Assembly: GCA_016169945.1 (NCBI GenBank)
Contig: JADLSH010000011.1
Coordinates: 186,001-250,000, forward strand
DNA: 64,000 nt
From: Trachythela sp. YZ-2020
Taxonomy: Eukaryota > Cnidaria > Anthozoa > Malacalcyonacea > Clavulariidae
Reading direction: 5' to 3'
Of the stretch, positions 1 through 11,717 are shown in pieces. The position numbers and the translations under genes were made by a program. The notes under the pieces were generated by a model, which was not told the DNA's origin, did no database searches, and was given only the letters and a program-made list of their open reading frames with translations. Positions within the stretch are counted from its first letter, which is position 1. Each line of letters starts with the position of its first letter.

Positions 1-365
1 TAAATCTACGTATTCTCAAGCAAAGCCGCCACATTATTTAGAGTGGGTGGCAGATATTCTCTCGCGAGTTGTATGGGAAATCCGTAGGGCTATCTTTCTC
101 TCCTGAGAAAATCTTTAAAATTGCCTATCAAATGCCTATCACATTTAAAGATAGATCCTAAGAGATTTGGATTGCAATTGTCGGTTTGATTGTAGCCGCG
201 GCAAAATTCTATTAAACTAATGTTACCAATAAACATTTTTTATCAAAATTGAAAAATAACATGAAGTTTGATTATTGCAATCCTAAAATTTAACGGAACT
301 GATGATTTCAAACATGCAACTTTTCATATAATAGTTTCGCAGCTCGCTTAATGAAGGCTTGCAAG
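1..365. other. No gene or repeat recognised
   Basis: AT-rich sequence without a supported reading frame, splice-bounded exon or repeat partner that I can see in the window. Confidence 0.5.
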
Positions 366-800
366 GGGTTCCGTCCTTGATAGGCCGTGGGTCGTGGCCT
401 GAAAAAGTGCCTGGAATTTTCTCTGTCTCGATGCATAGCACTATGAATGCTCAGTTAAAAAAGAAAATTACCAAGGAAAATACTTGCCAGTTCCCGAGAA
501 ACGGCACGTTAAGAATATAATTGCTGACATTAACAAAATTTAAAGACGTTAAATCAATCGGCCAAATTAGGTTATCAAACATATGAACGAACTATTTAGA
601 AACGTGATTCACCAAATGTTCTGTGCTATTGTAAACACTTTAAATAGACTCTCTTCAAAGAATTTCCTTATTGCATTTACAAAGTATAGTGTTTATAGAT
701 AAACTCTAATATACAAAGTATCTGAAAATTATTTTCGCTCTTCTCCTGTACTGAATATACAAATATATTGAATGAATATACAAATGATTATCGTATATAT
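366..800. repeat. Left arm of a long inverted repeat
   Basis: Its reverse complement matches 3690-4150 over several hundred bases with indels. Shared landmarks are TGCAATAA.GAAATTCTTT, GAGTCTATTTAAAGTGTTT and AACGTGCCGT. The arms face each other across about 2.9 kb without a coding region, as in a large non-autonomous foldback or TIR element. No target duplication was found, so the element class is open. Confidence 0.7.
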
Positions 801-2890
801 CGTATCCAGATAAATATTGGTAAATGGCTGGTCTCAGAGGAGGTTGGACAGCAGGCCGCAAAGCATCATGGGTAACGAGCGTATGTTTCCACGTGCGGCC
901 TCATTTATGCGTTGACTGCCGTGAAGTCAACATCTCTGGCCGTAGCAAATTCTGCGAAAATGGACGCTATTGATCCAGAGACTCAATGCCATCATTATGG
1001 ATGTGTTTAGTGTTTGTGTATGGATGTATAACAAGACTCTTTGAGTCCGTTTAATGGATTTATTTGTGCAGAAATCTCAAAGGCTGCGTGTGATCAACTG
1101 GTCTTGTGGTCAATATAAATGTTCATTTGTTGATAATTCTATTATGTAATTTGTGGACACTTTGTTCAGTGTTGCACGTGTTGCAATTTATATACTTAAG
1201 TAAATGATTTCATAAGCTGACCCACTGCCTCGATCGTCTGTATTTGTAATGTATATTGTGCAACTAGTGAGGAATGTAGTACAGACAGTTAACTAAATAT
1301 TTATTGGCCAGATTGATTCGGCTGGCGTCAAAGGATTCTACTTTTAATATGTATTATATTTATGTATTATATGTATGTATTATATTTAGTTATTTATTTA
1401 TCCCAATAGCACATTGTGACTACTGAAAACCCCCATATTGGGGTCGTCAAAGAACTTCTATTCCTCAGCTTAAACATATACTTTTGAAACAGAAATTACT
1501 GTTGAAATGTAGACAAAACAAACTTTACATGAGTAATATACAGTTCCATTTTATTGAAAATACATAGCACATGCATAAAATATAATATCTCTGCTCATTC
1601 TCTACATATATAAAGAAATATTAAAGAAAGCAAATATTCACAAGAAGGCAAATTAACAATACAATGATGAATTCAAACCAAAATACAAATCTGTAAATAA
1701 ACAAAAAAAATTACTTCTAAAATTTTACTTCTAAAATTTTCTTCTAAAATTTTCTTCTAAAACTCAGCACTTATTTTAAACAGTAAAGTCCACTTCTTCA
1801 GAAAAATACGAGCAATCACTGCGTCAATTGTGGAAATTCGAGATGTTCAACTTCAATGATTGTTGACAGAAATTGAGAAATGGCATCGGATTAATACAAT
1901 ATGACAACGTACAGCCTACATAAAAGATCAAAATAACGTTTACGCTACAAAATACTGCTCACATAAGGTAGATCAATAGTTATTGAAATAGCATGGATGC
2001 ATTCCAGGGAAAAAATTGAATAACAATGACAAAATATTCGATATTTGCGAGTCGAGTGGGCCGTCAGACAACAAAATTGCAGACAGAGCCAGACACTAGC
2101 CCAGATATAAAATCTCTAAACAACACGCAAATAACTCCTAAATCTCCTAAAATTCATTCAAAAGTACTTTAACGCTTACTCTAAAGAATAACGCTCTTTA
2201 TATTAAAGAAGTTTCAAGATTCATTGGGAAAAACAAGCTTTGGTGGCGCAATATCTTCCTAAACTATTAGACGCCACTTTGGCAAACGTCGAAATGACTA
2301 TGGTCACTTCAATGCCTAATATCTCGAAAATTGCCGGGGGATCCCCGGGATCCCTCCAGCAGATTTTTAGTATATACATTTATCTTGATTTTTTGGCAAA
2401 AATTACGAAAATCAAACCATGGGAACTCCAGATATTTTAGTTTCAAAGTTGTAAACAGACGCGGCCTCGAGTCATCACGTTGTAATGACACGATGAACTT
2501 TAATCATGAAAATAAGTTTAAACAATAATACTTACCTCAGAAATTTTTACAGATACCACAAGTTCTTGTATAATATTAAGGCCACGCTTGCTTTTTTATA
2601 GAATTTTTAAAATATTAGTATGTATTTTTCAAGTGTTTCTGCGCCCAATGCAAATTAGGCAGCCTAAAATCTTCACAAACACGATGGAAAAATAGCGCGA
2701 TTTCATTGGTCGAGAAATTCACGTGACAGCTGTCCACCCTCCTCTGGGCTGGTCTGGTGTTGTGGGAGGGCGGGGAGAGAGGTAAGCACCCGATACAATA
2801 GCTATAACGACGATACAAGCAGTACGGTACGTCTTGAACTGATTTCATCGTTTTCAGATAAAAGGGGAAGATATATCAACACAACTCTTA
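801..2890. other. Interior of the inverted-repeat element, no gene seen
   Basis: No coding region is supported. Landmarks are TA-rich stretches near 1340-1400, a short run of reiterated TTCTAAAATTT around 1710-1760, and a GC-richer patch at 2690-2790 with a CCAAT-like ATTGGTCGAG, a CACGTG and a CAGCTG. The patch could be regulatory but is not tied to any gene. Confidence 0.4.
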
Positions 2891-3171
2891 CTTGACACAA
2901 CTTGTTATTCGGATGGAATTCGTCCCCAAGTATTTTGAAATATCTCACGTCCATTGTGACAACAGAACTATTTCAATATGTACCTTTCTGTGTGATTGTA
3001 CCAAACAAAAACATTCATATCTGAGTATGCTGAATCATATTGGCGTGATCATTTTATGGAAAGAGCAAACGAAAAGCACGGAAAATAATTAAAGAACTTC
3101 ACAATGGCTGTCAAGTATCCAAAATACTTGGGGACGAAGTTTATCCACCCGACACGTTGCGTCAAGAATCA
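2891..3171. repeat. Small foldback (MITE-like)
   Basis: The arms at 2891-2963 and 3103-3171 are inverted copies. They share CTTGAC.CAAC at the outer end, then TTCGTCCCCAAGTATTTTG, then CCATTGTGA at the inner end. The size of about 280 bp and the absence of coding potential fit a MITE. No target duplication was recognised. It is nested in the larger inverted-repeat structure. Confidence 0.65.
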
Positions 3172-3689
3172 TGCCGATGTGCCTGCGCCCTTTAAAAACA
3201 TGATAATAGGATGATGACATCAGTTTACGACGTATGGGGCTGTATATGTTTCGTCCCGGGAGCTATTCTGATGAATGCTTACCACACAATAACTGTTAAA
3301 TTAAACAAATCCAACAAGCCGGTTACCAAGATATACCGCAGTCCACCACCAAGTCCAGTGGGAAGTGGATATTAGGTCATCTCTCGAGGACGGCTTACAA
3401 TCAAGTGAATGAACAGCAATTTTGCCCCAGATTAACTGTTGGTTTCATTAATTGTGGTTGCAAGAAAGGTTGCTCAACACAACGATGCTTTTCCGTTTGA
3501 CTGTACTTCGTTGCAAGGACCTGTGCAAATATCTCAGTCCGTTGCGTAAATGATCTGCCTGATACATCCGAGAACAAAGAATATTTGTATCAATATAATC
3601 GAGTCAAGCGTGGGTAGAGCCAAGCATTAATCTGCCTGAGTATATCGACCCCGGAATACTTGAAAACTGACCATAATCAGTGACATCTA

Positions 3690-4150
3690 ATCATTTGAAT
3701 ATTCATTCAGTGTATTTGTATTTTCAGTACAGAGAAGGAGTGCAAAAGTCATAATTTATTGTAAATTGTCAGTGAATCCTTTTTCACATTAGAATTTGTC
3801 TATAAACAGTATACTTTGTGTACTTTGCAAATGCAATAAAGAAATTCTTTTAATAGAGTCTATTTAAAGTGTTTCTAAAAAATGTGAATCCTGTTTCTAA
3901 ATAGTTTTTTCCTATGTTTGATGACCTAATATGGCTGATTTGATGTCTTTAAATTTGTTAACGTCAGCAATATTTCCATAACTTTTGCTGACGTCATCAA
4001 TATTTTTAACGTGCCGTCTCTTGCGAACTGGCACGTATTTTTCTTGGGAACTTTTTTGGTAACTATTAGCATCCAATCATATGCATCGAAACAGAGAGGG
4101 GTGCCACGAAATGAAATAATTTCGACTACGGCCCTCGGCCTATGACCACA
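3690..4150. repeat. Right arm of the long inverted repeat
   Basis: Inverted partner of 366-800. It lies immediately downstream of (in an apparent intron of) the minus-strand fibrinogen-like gene, so the element probably inserted into that gene or just after the last exon visible here. Confidence 0.7.
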
Positions 4151-4211
4151 CTTCAAATCAACAGGAAGGCAATATCATTTAAACGAACTCAATGTTGAAA
4201 AGATTACTTAC

Positions 4212-4395
4212 CCATCCCAACGTATGATGTACGTGTTGTCCAAATTTTGAGCACTTGAAACTGTTTGTAAGGACCGTTTGTGTCAACAAATCTTTTACAA
4301 GTGAAATATTTGTGATCCCAGCTTGCAGATATGGACATCCATTATCTACAGAGAAAAGATTTCCAAGCTCTCGTTGTGGTTGTAATCGATACATC
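4212..4395 (-). CDS. Fibrinogen-like secreted protein, internal exon (third recognised)
   Basis: This 184-nt exon is bounded on the minus strand by an acceptor TTTGTTATAG (start 4395) and a strong donor GTAAGTAA (after 4212). Its first base completes a TGG codon begun by the exon at 4782-4990, and it ends in phase 0, so the frame is continuous. It encodes about 61 residues, from MYRLQPQRELGNLF through SFKCSKFGQHVHHTLGW, with two cysteines. The next exon would lie below position 4212, but none is visible before the window edge; the inverted-repeat element at 366-4150 occupies that space. Splice sites and phase are direct observation. Family membership rests on the neighbouring exon. Confidence 0.75.
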
Positions 4396-4781
4396 CTATA
4401 ACAAAGAAATTGTTTCATGGATTCGATATCTGTGTATGTTCATGGTGTTAACCTAACATAGAATAATCTATTCGTCTGGTCGGGAAACGTTGTTGCTTGC
4501 TTTTCATTGGCGCTAACTTCAAATGTGGAATGGACATTAGAATTTGGTTATACTTTCTGCATGTCATTGGAGCGTTAATCAATATGTCCAACATTAAAGC
4601 AAATTTTGCAGCAATATGTTAAAAACAAAAACAAAAAACTGGATTTTTTAGATTATATTACTTTCAATTTTTTATACGATCCACTTTTGCGATTATTTGC
4701 TTCTTCGTTCGTCGACATTCGTTCAAGATATATACATAATTTTTGATCGTCCCTCCAATTTTTGCAAAAAAAAATTCTTAC

Positions 4782-4990
4782 CAATCTGCCTTTGTCCCTT
4801 CAAAACTTTTATCAGTTGAAAATTGAACTCTGAAATCCAAAATCTTCACCTCCCCTAAATCACTAGACCAATGTGGGGGTCCTTGAGGGTTAACAGGGGT
4901 AGATTTAGAAGGTACTGTCCAAAATACGGGACTATCCTTCATTCCAACCAACATAAATCCTCCACCATCTGTATGAACATCACACCAAAT
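4782..4990 (-). CDS. Fibrinogen-like secreted protein, internal exon with the CD..TDGGGF motif
   Basis: Acceptor CTTTCAAAACAG precedes 4990 and donor GTAAGAATT follows 4782, giving 209 nt entered in phase 0 and left in phase 2. The product contains IWCDVHTDGGGFMLVG. This is the core signature of fibrinogen-related and related extracellular domains (Cys-Asp, then a triple glycine before a hydrophobic strand), followed by PHWSSDLGEVKILDFRVQ. The preceding exon supplies RDCSDI and DGFYWI, also typical of the start of such domains. These secreted or cell-surface domains bind sugars or partner proteins; the target of this one is unknown. Confidence 0.78.
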
Positions 4991-5310
4991 CTGTTTTGAA
5001 AGAAGAAGTACAATATGATAATTGTATACTATAATGTATTTAACAAAACCTCCTGTTTGTTTAAAGTCTTTAATTATGCGGGTTCAGCATCCGATAAATA
5101 CACAAACATATAAAGTATATGTCAAATTTAAATAATGTTATATGTACAGAAAACGACAGATAATGAGGTAGATGAAAGGGAATTGCTTATCTAGACAATG
5201 TTTTTGAGTTAATTGAAGGTTGAAAATAGGACGCTGTTTTGGATCTCCTGAAAAGAAAGGCAGGAGCAATATTTATATTGCTAAGCAAACCTATAAATAA
5301 CTTATACTAC

Positions 5311-5432
5311 CTTATGTTTCGTTTTGTTGTGTAAAGTAATCCAATAAAATCCATCCTCGGCTTTAGGTAGATGATCAACAATATCAGAACAATCTCGAGC
5401 TGGGTTAAATACTTCGCCAAATGTCGAAGAGC
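5311..5432 (-). CDS. Fibrinogen-like secreted protein, exon opening the domain
   Basis: A 122-nt exon between acceptor AAAAAATTACAG (before 5432) and donor GTAGTATAAG (after 5311). After two bases that finish a codon, it reads SSTFGEVFNPARDCSDIVDH and continues through DGFYWITL to KTKHK, ending in phase 0 for direct joining to 4990-4782. The C..I...P.A.DGFYWI pattern is how fibrinogen-like domains begin. The upstream exon must end in phase 1 and is not recognised. A signal-peptide exon exists 19 kb away at 24749-24829, but it ends in phase 0 and cannot join directly. Confidence 0.72.
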
Positions 5433-6614
5433 CTGTAATTTTTTATAATTGTAAATTAGTGTTTCTAAAAAAACAAACATATTATGCACTGGAATCGCTG
5501 GTTAGGTGTAAAAATGTATATAAAATTTTCGTTTGAATATTCCACCTACAAACACCTTCTGCTATTAGTCCTATTGAACGAGATGCCAAGAAAAAAATCT
5601 TGATATTATCCATGATTGATATTTAAATCTTTTAGAATGATTAGAACATGAATCGCATAAACAGTAAAAGCCTACATATCCTGATATTTCACCCCATAAT
5701 ATAATAGAATATCAATTTATGCTCTTAAAATCGGGAAATACCACAAAACGTTTGTAATTTGAGAGTGACTATGATGCCTGAATGATCAGTTAAATACTAT
5801 AGTAATAATAATTCAAACTAAACAAACTATTTTATGATGCTTATTTAAATTAATAAAAAGCAATTTGAAATATTTTCAAAAACATCACATCAACTTAACT
5901 AACAAGAACGGCGGTTATTGGACATAGTCATAGTCAGAAGGGGGGGGCCGGGGCCTGGACCTTTAAATCATAAAAACTCTACAAAATGCCTGCAAGGGAA
6001 TCGGTGCACGAGAAGAAAAGAATAATTTACTAAAACCATTTCAATTTAAATTGTTTTGGGAATCATTTTTTTGTCTTTCGGCCATTATCGGAAGATCCAA
6101 CGGGATCGATAAAAGTCCAGCTGGGCAAATACTATCATTGCACTTGTATATAGTGCAGACACGCCGTGCTACCTCGCTATAGTCTTTGTATGTACGAAGT
6201 AATGAGAAACTAATTCCAGCACGAAAATAGATTTGACAAATGGTTTTGGAAAATGAGAGAAATGGGTTTGACAAAGACACAAAGAGAATATTTGTAAGGC
6301 CTACACGGGGACCTAAAGTCTCGCTCCGTAACCTTTGGCGACTAAAAGCGATTTTGGGCGATTTTAGGAAAATGTCATCAAATTGCATGCCGATTTTGGG
6401 AAATTTATGTGATTTGGGGCGATTTGGCGTTTTTAGATGACTTTAGGTGTCAGAGTAGGCCTTTTGTACAACCTCTTACCATCAGTGTATTGCCATCGAG
6501 GTACGCCATTGATTTTTTCTGTACAAATCAACATCTTAACACGTCCTGCGGTGTTTTTATGAGTGAAACTCTGGCCAACATTGCAGTCGGCAAACTTCTG
6601 AAGCAAGAGGTTAA

Positions 6615-6615
<1 letters not shown>
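5433..6615. other. Intronic or intergenic sequence, no gene seen
   Basis: No splice-bounded coding segment or repeat partner was recognised. A G-run (GGGGGGGCCGGGGCC) occurs near 5940. The reading frames at 6041-6440 have no family resemblance and no codon signature that I can identify. Confidence 0.4.
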
Positions 6616-6707
<92 letters not shown>

Positions 6708-6770
6708 GGTAGGTAGGTAGGTAGGTAGGTAGGTAGGTAGGTAGGTAGGTAGGTAGGTAAGTAAGTAAGT
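6616..6770. repeat. Compound microsatellite (GTAA)n(GTAG)n(GTAA)n
   Basis: About 22 GTAA tetranucleotides are followed from about 6705 by about 14 GTAG units and then three GTAA units. The internal switch in repeat type is sharp, as expected when a point variant spreads by slippage. Confidence 0.97.
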
Positions 6771-6904
6771 ACGAACGTACGTACAGTATCTCTAACGCAC
6801 AACAAATGAAAACGCTTCGAAAGTTTCGTCTAATGCAACGATCTTTTTCAAATATAACATAACGTGACAAGCGCTATAAGCTAAAACAATGTAAAATCTA
6901 TGTA

Positions 6905-7138
6905 TTAATTACCCAAGCTGTTGATATAAAACCATATTTATAAAAACACAATTCAAACAAAACATATTTTGTGGGAGAAGGGGTTCTGGGATGTCTACTC
7001 ACGTCATACCCTAAGCTGAACTGATTGACTGAACTAAATGCTCTGACCATAAAGCAGAGCCTTGCCAGGGGTAGCCATTTTCTGACGACTCTGAGCCAAG
7101 AAACACTTGGACGGTCCTTACCCTGACCAAGGGGAATA
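6905..7138. repeat. Direct repeat, copy 1
   Basis: About 230 bp matching 7624-7885. Both begin CCAAGCTGTTGATATAAAAC and both contain TGAACTGATTGACTGAACT and GCAGAGCCTTGCCAGGGGTA. Copy 2 carries an insertion of roughly 28 bp. Neither copy codes for a recognisable protein. Confidence 0.85.
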
Positions 7139-7243
7139 AAACCCCTATGAACAGTCCTTAATAACCTGACCCAGGGCACTAGACCCATATGGGCAGTCCT
7201 TAACCTGACCAAGGGGCGATAAACCCCTATATGGATAGTCCTT
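7105..7243. repeat. Short imperfect tandem repeat
   Basis: About three imperfect units of 35-50 bp carry the core CAGTCCTTAACCTGACCAAG and CCCCTAT. The unit overlaps the end of direct-repeat copy 1 and appears once at the end of copy 2, near 7860. Confidence 0.7.
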
Positions 7244-7623
7244 AATTGTATGGTATATGGGTGACGTATATTGAGTCGAATATATAGTAAGCGAAGTGCT
7301 CAGTATGAATGATATGATCTTGTTAGCATTCGGCAAGTTATTCGCTAATTAACTTGTATGATATTGCGTGTTATGATTGGTCAATTTGTTAGTAGAAAGC
7401 GTTACCATGAAATATCAAGGGCTGCCCGCGTGAAAGCATGCCCAATGATGAAAATGATCTTTGAACTATCTGTCAATAAGTAAAACTAAACAATGCGTTC
7501 CTTGAGGCCTGGACGGAAGGAATCACCGCTTTTGAAACAGAAACTTATCTGATATCTTGCTTAACATACTAGCTTCAACGCGTTGTCTCATTAACTTAAA
7601 TTTATATTGTCTATAAATTTGCT

Positions 7624-7885
7624 TTAATAATCCAAGCTGTTGATATAAAACCATATTAATAAAAACACAATTCAAACAAAACATATATTGTGGGAGAAGA
7701 GGTTCTGGGGTGTGAAGACTCATATTATGACAAACATCATCCCTACTCACGTCACACCCTAAGCTGAACTGATTGACTGAACTGAATGCTCTGATCATAA
7801 AGCAGAGCCTTGCCAGGGGTAGCTATTCCCTGACGACCCTGAACCAAGAAACACTTGGACAGTCCTTAACCTGACCAAGGGGAAT
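7624..7885. repeat. Direct repeat, copy 2
   Basis: Second copy of 6905-7138 in the same orientation, about 720 bp downstream, with scattered substitutions and one insertion. Confidence 0.85.
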
Positions 7886-8305
7886 GAAAGATTTCTTCTG
7901 CTGACGTGATTGCGACATGAAATTGCAAATGTAAACAGCCTGCAATTTACAGTAAGTGCAATTTCACTGCGAGAAGTCGCAAACATTTCGATCATGCGAT
8001 TAATTAAAAAAAAATGAACAAAACTCCACTGTGCCACCCCTGCATGGTTAGTTTTTGGTGAGGAAAATGGCGAAATTAAAAAATAAAAAAAGAGAAAATA
8101 TATAAAATTTTGACATTCCAATCTGTTTTTACATCTTTTATTTTTGCATTTAACCGTACAACAAATTTTTTTCAATGCAGAAACACACAAAAGCAGCGAA
8201 ATCGCGCTAAATTGCACTGAAATTGCAATGAAAATTGAAATTAAATCGCAGGCTGTTTACATTTGCAATTTCATGTCGCAATCACGTCAGCAGAAAAAGT
8301 CGCAC
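7886..8305. repeat. Inverted-repeat element
   Basis: The arms at 7886-7934 and about 8255-8305 are reverse complements sharing TGCTGACGTGATTGCGACAT and AAATTGCAAATGTAAACAGC. The interior is AT-rich and non-coding. It resembles a MITE, but no target duplication was found. Confidence 0.7.
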
Positions 8306-9230
8306 CTAAAACCGCAGAAAAAAAACGGGCCTATAAGCATATATATTATACATATTATGACAGAACTACACTTGACCACGAAAAGCCAAATCACGTCGAA
8401 TACGCATATTTAATGCCGTATTTATAAAATTTAGGACGTTTGACAAACGTTGACGGCCATCCACTTGTTAGGTCCCCTTTTCGATTATTGCCCCCCCACT
8501 AACGATTTCTTAAAAAAGGCCCTGCTATATACTGTTTTAAATAGAGTACAATATTTGAAATTGAGCTTCCTTCATGTCCTGGCTTTAAATGTCTGAAAAA
8601 AATATCCGTCAAAAAAACAGCCACCGCAACTGCATTTAAGTTTTTAAGTGCAATAATAAATGGGCCCGAAAAATCTTATTGGCCTTTGATTCTCATGCAC
8701 GAATCTGAAAACGCTTCAAAGTGCAGAAGCATGCTCCTCCTAATATTTTTAAGTGACCTGATGACTGTAACGTGTCTCTGACTGTGATGTGTAGAAAGAC
8801 TCGTCCTGAATACAAACCAAAACAAGACGCCGGCTCAGGCGTTCACTACGGCTGGAAGTGACAAATCGGCGGGCTGGCTACGCTACTGCATAAAGATGTA
8901 TCAATAGAAACAGCTGATTTTAATCTGAATGGATAGAAAACTCTTAAGAACGTCGATATCTTTTGTCCTTGCTCAAGCTTGTAATTTTCTTGTTTGAATG
9001 TAATTGACTAATTGAGGGCTCTATTTTATCATGGAACATATATACGACCACTGCATGTGCTTATAACTCTAGGTCATTATCCAATACCCATCCCCCTATT
9101 TAAGTCCTTGAAGCTAGGACACTTTCATGTGAAACTTTGGAAATTGAAAAATGGCTTTTTTTAAATTCGCATGATAGATTTTCGAGATATTTCACTATTT
9201 TCACTAACTTTCACTCAGCGTATATTTATC
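8306..9230. other. No gene recognised; possible hAT right end
   Basis: No coding region is supported. GGCTGGCTACGCTACTG at 8871-8887 resembles the right terminus of the hAT family at 60405-63054, but no left end or target duplication accompanies it, so it is probably a solo remnant. Confidence 0.35.
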
Positions 9231-9310
9231 TATTCTCAGCGGTATCTCCACGTATTTAAGTGAGTATCCGATTAACATATATAGATCATTCACTGTGCGA
9301 CCAAGGACGA
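9231..9310 (+). repeat. Dispersed repeat, inverted partner at 17096-17171
   Basis: Matches the reverse complement of 17096-17171 over about 75 bp, including CACGTATTTAAGTGAG, TCCGATTAACATA and GATCATTCACTGTGCGACC. Confidence 0.85.
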
Positions 9311-11462
9311 GTGCACCCTGTTGGGAAGCGTATGTCCGCCTGCTTTATTGCCCGTTCCTCCACTTCTTCACCTTTTGGCAGTTGGGCATCAGTTTTACCC
9401 GCCCTTATCGACCGCAATTCCACATGTCCATTCTTCTTCACTGTGCTCAACTGCGGAGCCTCCCATTCTCACTTGAAGGAGTTGGGGAACCGCTGTGAAT
9501 GGCGAACATAATCAGCAGAGGAATTCCAGCGTATCGCGGGAAACAAGCAGGATACGTTCCTTTCTTGGGTTATCTATGTTCCTTGAAGGGACAATAAATT
9601 TTCTGTTTTCCACCTGTCAAGGTGGCTCTATACCCTTTTCATCATAGGGGCACTGGTATCTAATCTCGCAATGTGCGTGGTTCGTGTACCAAGTCGTGTT
9701 TTCGCGCGAAGATTGCGTGTAAAATCATGCAAAAATAAATAAGATTTTTAATGTCAAAAAACCAACTACAAATCTTCCAAGTTTTCATTTTCCTCAAAGA
9801 AAAAATCTCGTACTAATTTAACCTTTATATTGAATTGTTAGTTTTTCTATAGGATGTTTTAAGCTGAAATAAGCAATGTTTAATGTTGAAACTCTATTGG
9901 TTTTCGGCTTTTAACCCGGCTTTTAACCCGGCTTTCGCATGCCATTTATAATTCCATTTCATGGTTGTTTATTTTCATTTACATAAGTAAATATATTAAA
10001 AGGTGTTAGTAACAGCAAAAAAGTTTAGCGAAACAGCATTTCTCGCTTTGTCGAACTGTTTTTTATGTCAACAACAGCATGAAAACAGTAAAAACAGTCA
10101 AAAGTTCAAAATATTCATACATGTCATACATATCGTATGTCAAACGATGCAATAAAGCGATGGTTTGAGATAGTTTCGCTGTTTTCTTTGAGTTACCCCA
10201 TTAGTTAGCAGGAAAATAGTAAAATATTTGTATTTTTTTTCTGGAGATGCGCCTGCAAAATTTGTACGCGCATGTCAATTCATTGATCTGGCACAAGTCG
10301 AGAAACGTTGGTCGCGCCGGATGTGGACATAGAAATCCTTAAATATTTCAGAAATGAGTTCGCTAAGGTACCCTGAAAATTTGCATGCAAATAGTAAACT
10401 ATTCACAGCGGTTCCCTCACTCCTTCAAGTAAGAATGGGAGGTTCGGCAGTCTCGCTGAAGGGAATTACGTGCGATGGAACAGGCCTTACGACTGACCAA
10501 CATTCCTACCTATATCAGCCATACGTAATACCCATTCTGAAAACCGATCACCTACTCTCAATTCCAATTCTTAATACCCATACTTAAATCATACTCCATT
10601 AAGGTATCAATATTAAACGTTAGCCCTGTAAATGATGCTGAACCCAACTGTCATCTCTTTGAATAAATAAAATACCTCATCGCCCTCCAAGAAACATACA
10701 CGGGTATCTATGCAAGAAAATATACTAGCAAAAACAGCGTAGTTAGGAATCGGGCCAGCATAGGTAAAAATTATACTGCTCGTGTATGGCAGGTAAAAGT
10801 TTAAAGGCTCCGGCAAGATTGTTAGTGACGCGTGAATCCAAGTAGGATTTAGAGGGTTACTAAAACTGTCATCGGGAAATCGGCTGATCAGCGAGCTTTA
10901 TAAACTATACAAGTATCAATCTGCTTCTGTATAAGGCGGCCATGATCAAGGTGCTAACCTGCCTTTTACCAAGGGGAAAATACGCAGGACCAAACTGTTA
11001 ACCTGCCTTCAAACCAATAGAAAATAATGCAAGGGAAATACGCACAGGATCCTTTTGACTGAAACAGGTAAATCCTGACGGGCTTCTGCCATCCCCTGAG
11101 CCGCAATGGATTGCGAATAGAGATCGTTACAGAGATCCGAGATCAATAATGAATAACCAGGTAAACGGGAAACAGATAATTAATTTTTGAAAACACGAAC
11201 TGCTCAGGGGATGACAGTTTTGCACGCCAGAAATCCTACAGGAGCATTAGACGCCCTTGCAACACTTCGGAAACTATTTCACCAGGTATTGCGAAGGGAA
11301 AGAGAGAGAGAGATCCTTATTATTGGGGAAGAACAAAAATTGCATGGTAACTTGCTATTAATCAAACTACAACAAAATATATATGTATAGAAATAAACTG
11401 TGCACCTGCCTTTGAGTAAGCTTAAATTAAAGTCCGTCAAATGTTCAATATTAATCTAAACA
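9311..11462. other. No gene recognised
   Basis: About 2.1 kb without a supported exon. A short doublet GGCTTTTAACCCGGCTTTTA lies near 9910. AACCTGCCTT..ACCAA occurs twice near 10960-11020. Confidence 0.4.
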
Positions 11463-11595
11463 ATGTTTCTAATTAACAATTAGATTATGAGCGCAAGATT
11501 TCTATGAGGTGATAGTTGACGACGGCGAAGCCCGAATGAACTATCATCTCATAGAAAGCGAGGGCGAATAATCTAATTGTTTTAGTAGAAACCAG
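11463..11595. repeat. Foldback element with a short loop
   Basis: Near-palindromic: AACAATTAGATTAT at 11477 pairs with ATAATCTAATTGTT near 11582, and GATTTCTATGAGGTGATAGT pairs with ACTATCATCTCATAGAAAGC. A loop of about 20 bp is rich in CG. The outer sequence GTTTCTA/TAGAAAC continues the pairing. Typical of a small foldback MITE. Confidence 0.8.
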
Positions 11596-11681
11596 CACTA
11601 AGAAAACAGTATTTCAAAACGTTTTTCATAATTTCTTGAAATAAATTCGTTAAAAATCGCGCCGAGGAGATGGCTGTTTCA

Positions 11682-11717
11682 CTACTCGCTATCTATCGAC
11701 AATTAGATAGCGAGTAG
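11682..11717. other. Perfect 14-bp hairpin at the Copia 3' side
   Basis: CTACTCGCTATCTA and TAGATAGCGAGTAG are exact reverse complements separated by 8 bases. The hairpin abuts the end of the Copia pol frame. It may be the end of a small insertion; its function is unknown. Confidence 0.75.

Noticed and set aside
6433..6870. Minus-strand frames with long LTYL/PTYL repeats
   Set aside because: They are translations of the GTAA/GTAG microsatellite and have no codon structure apart from the repeat.
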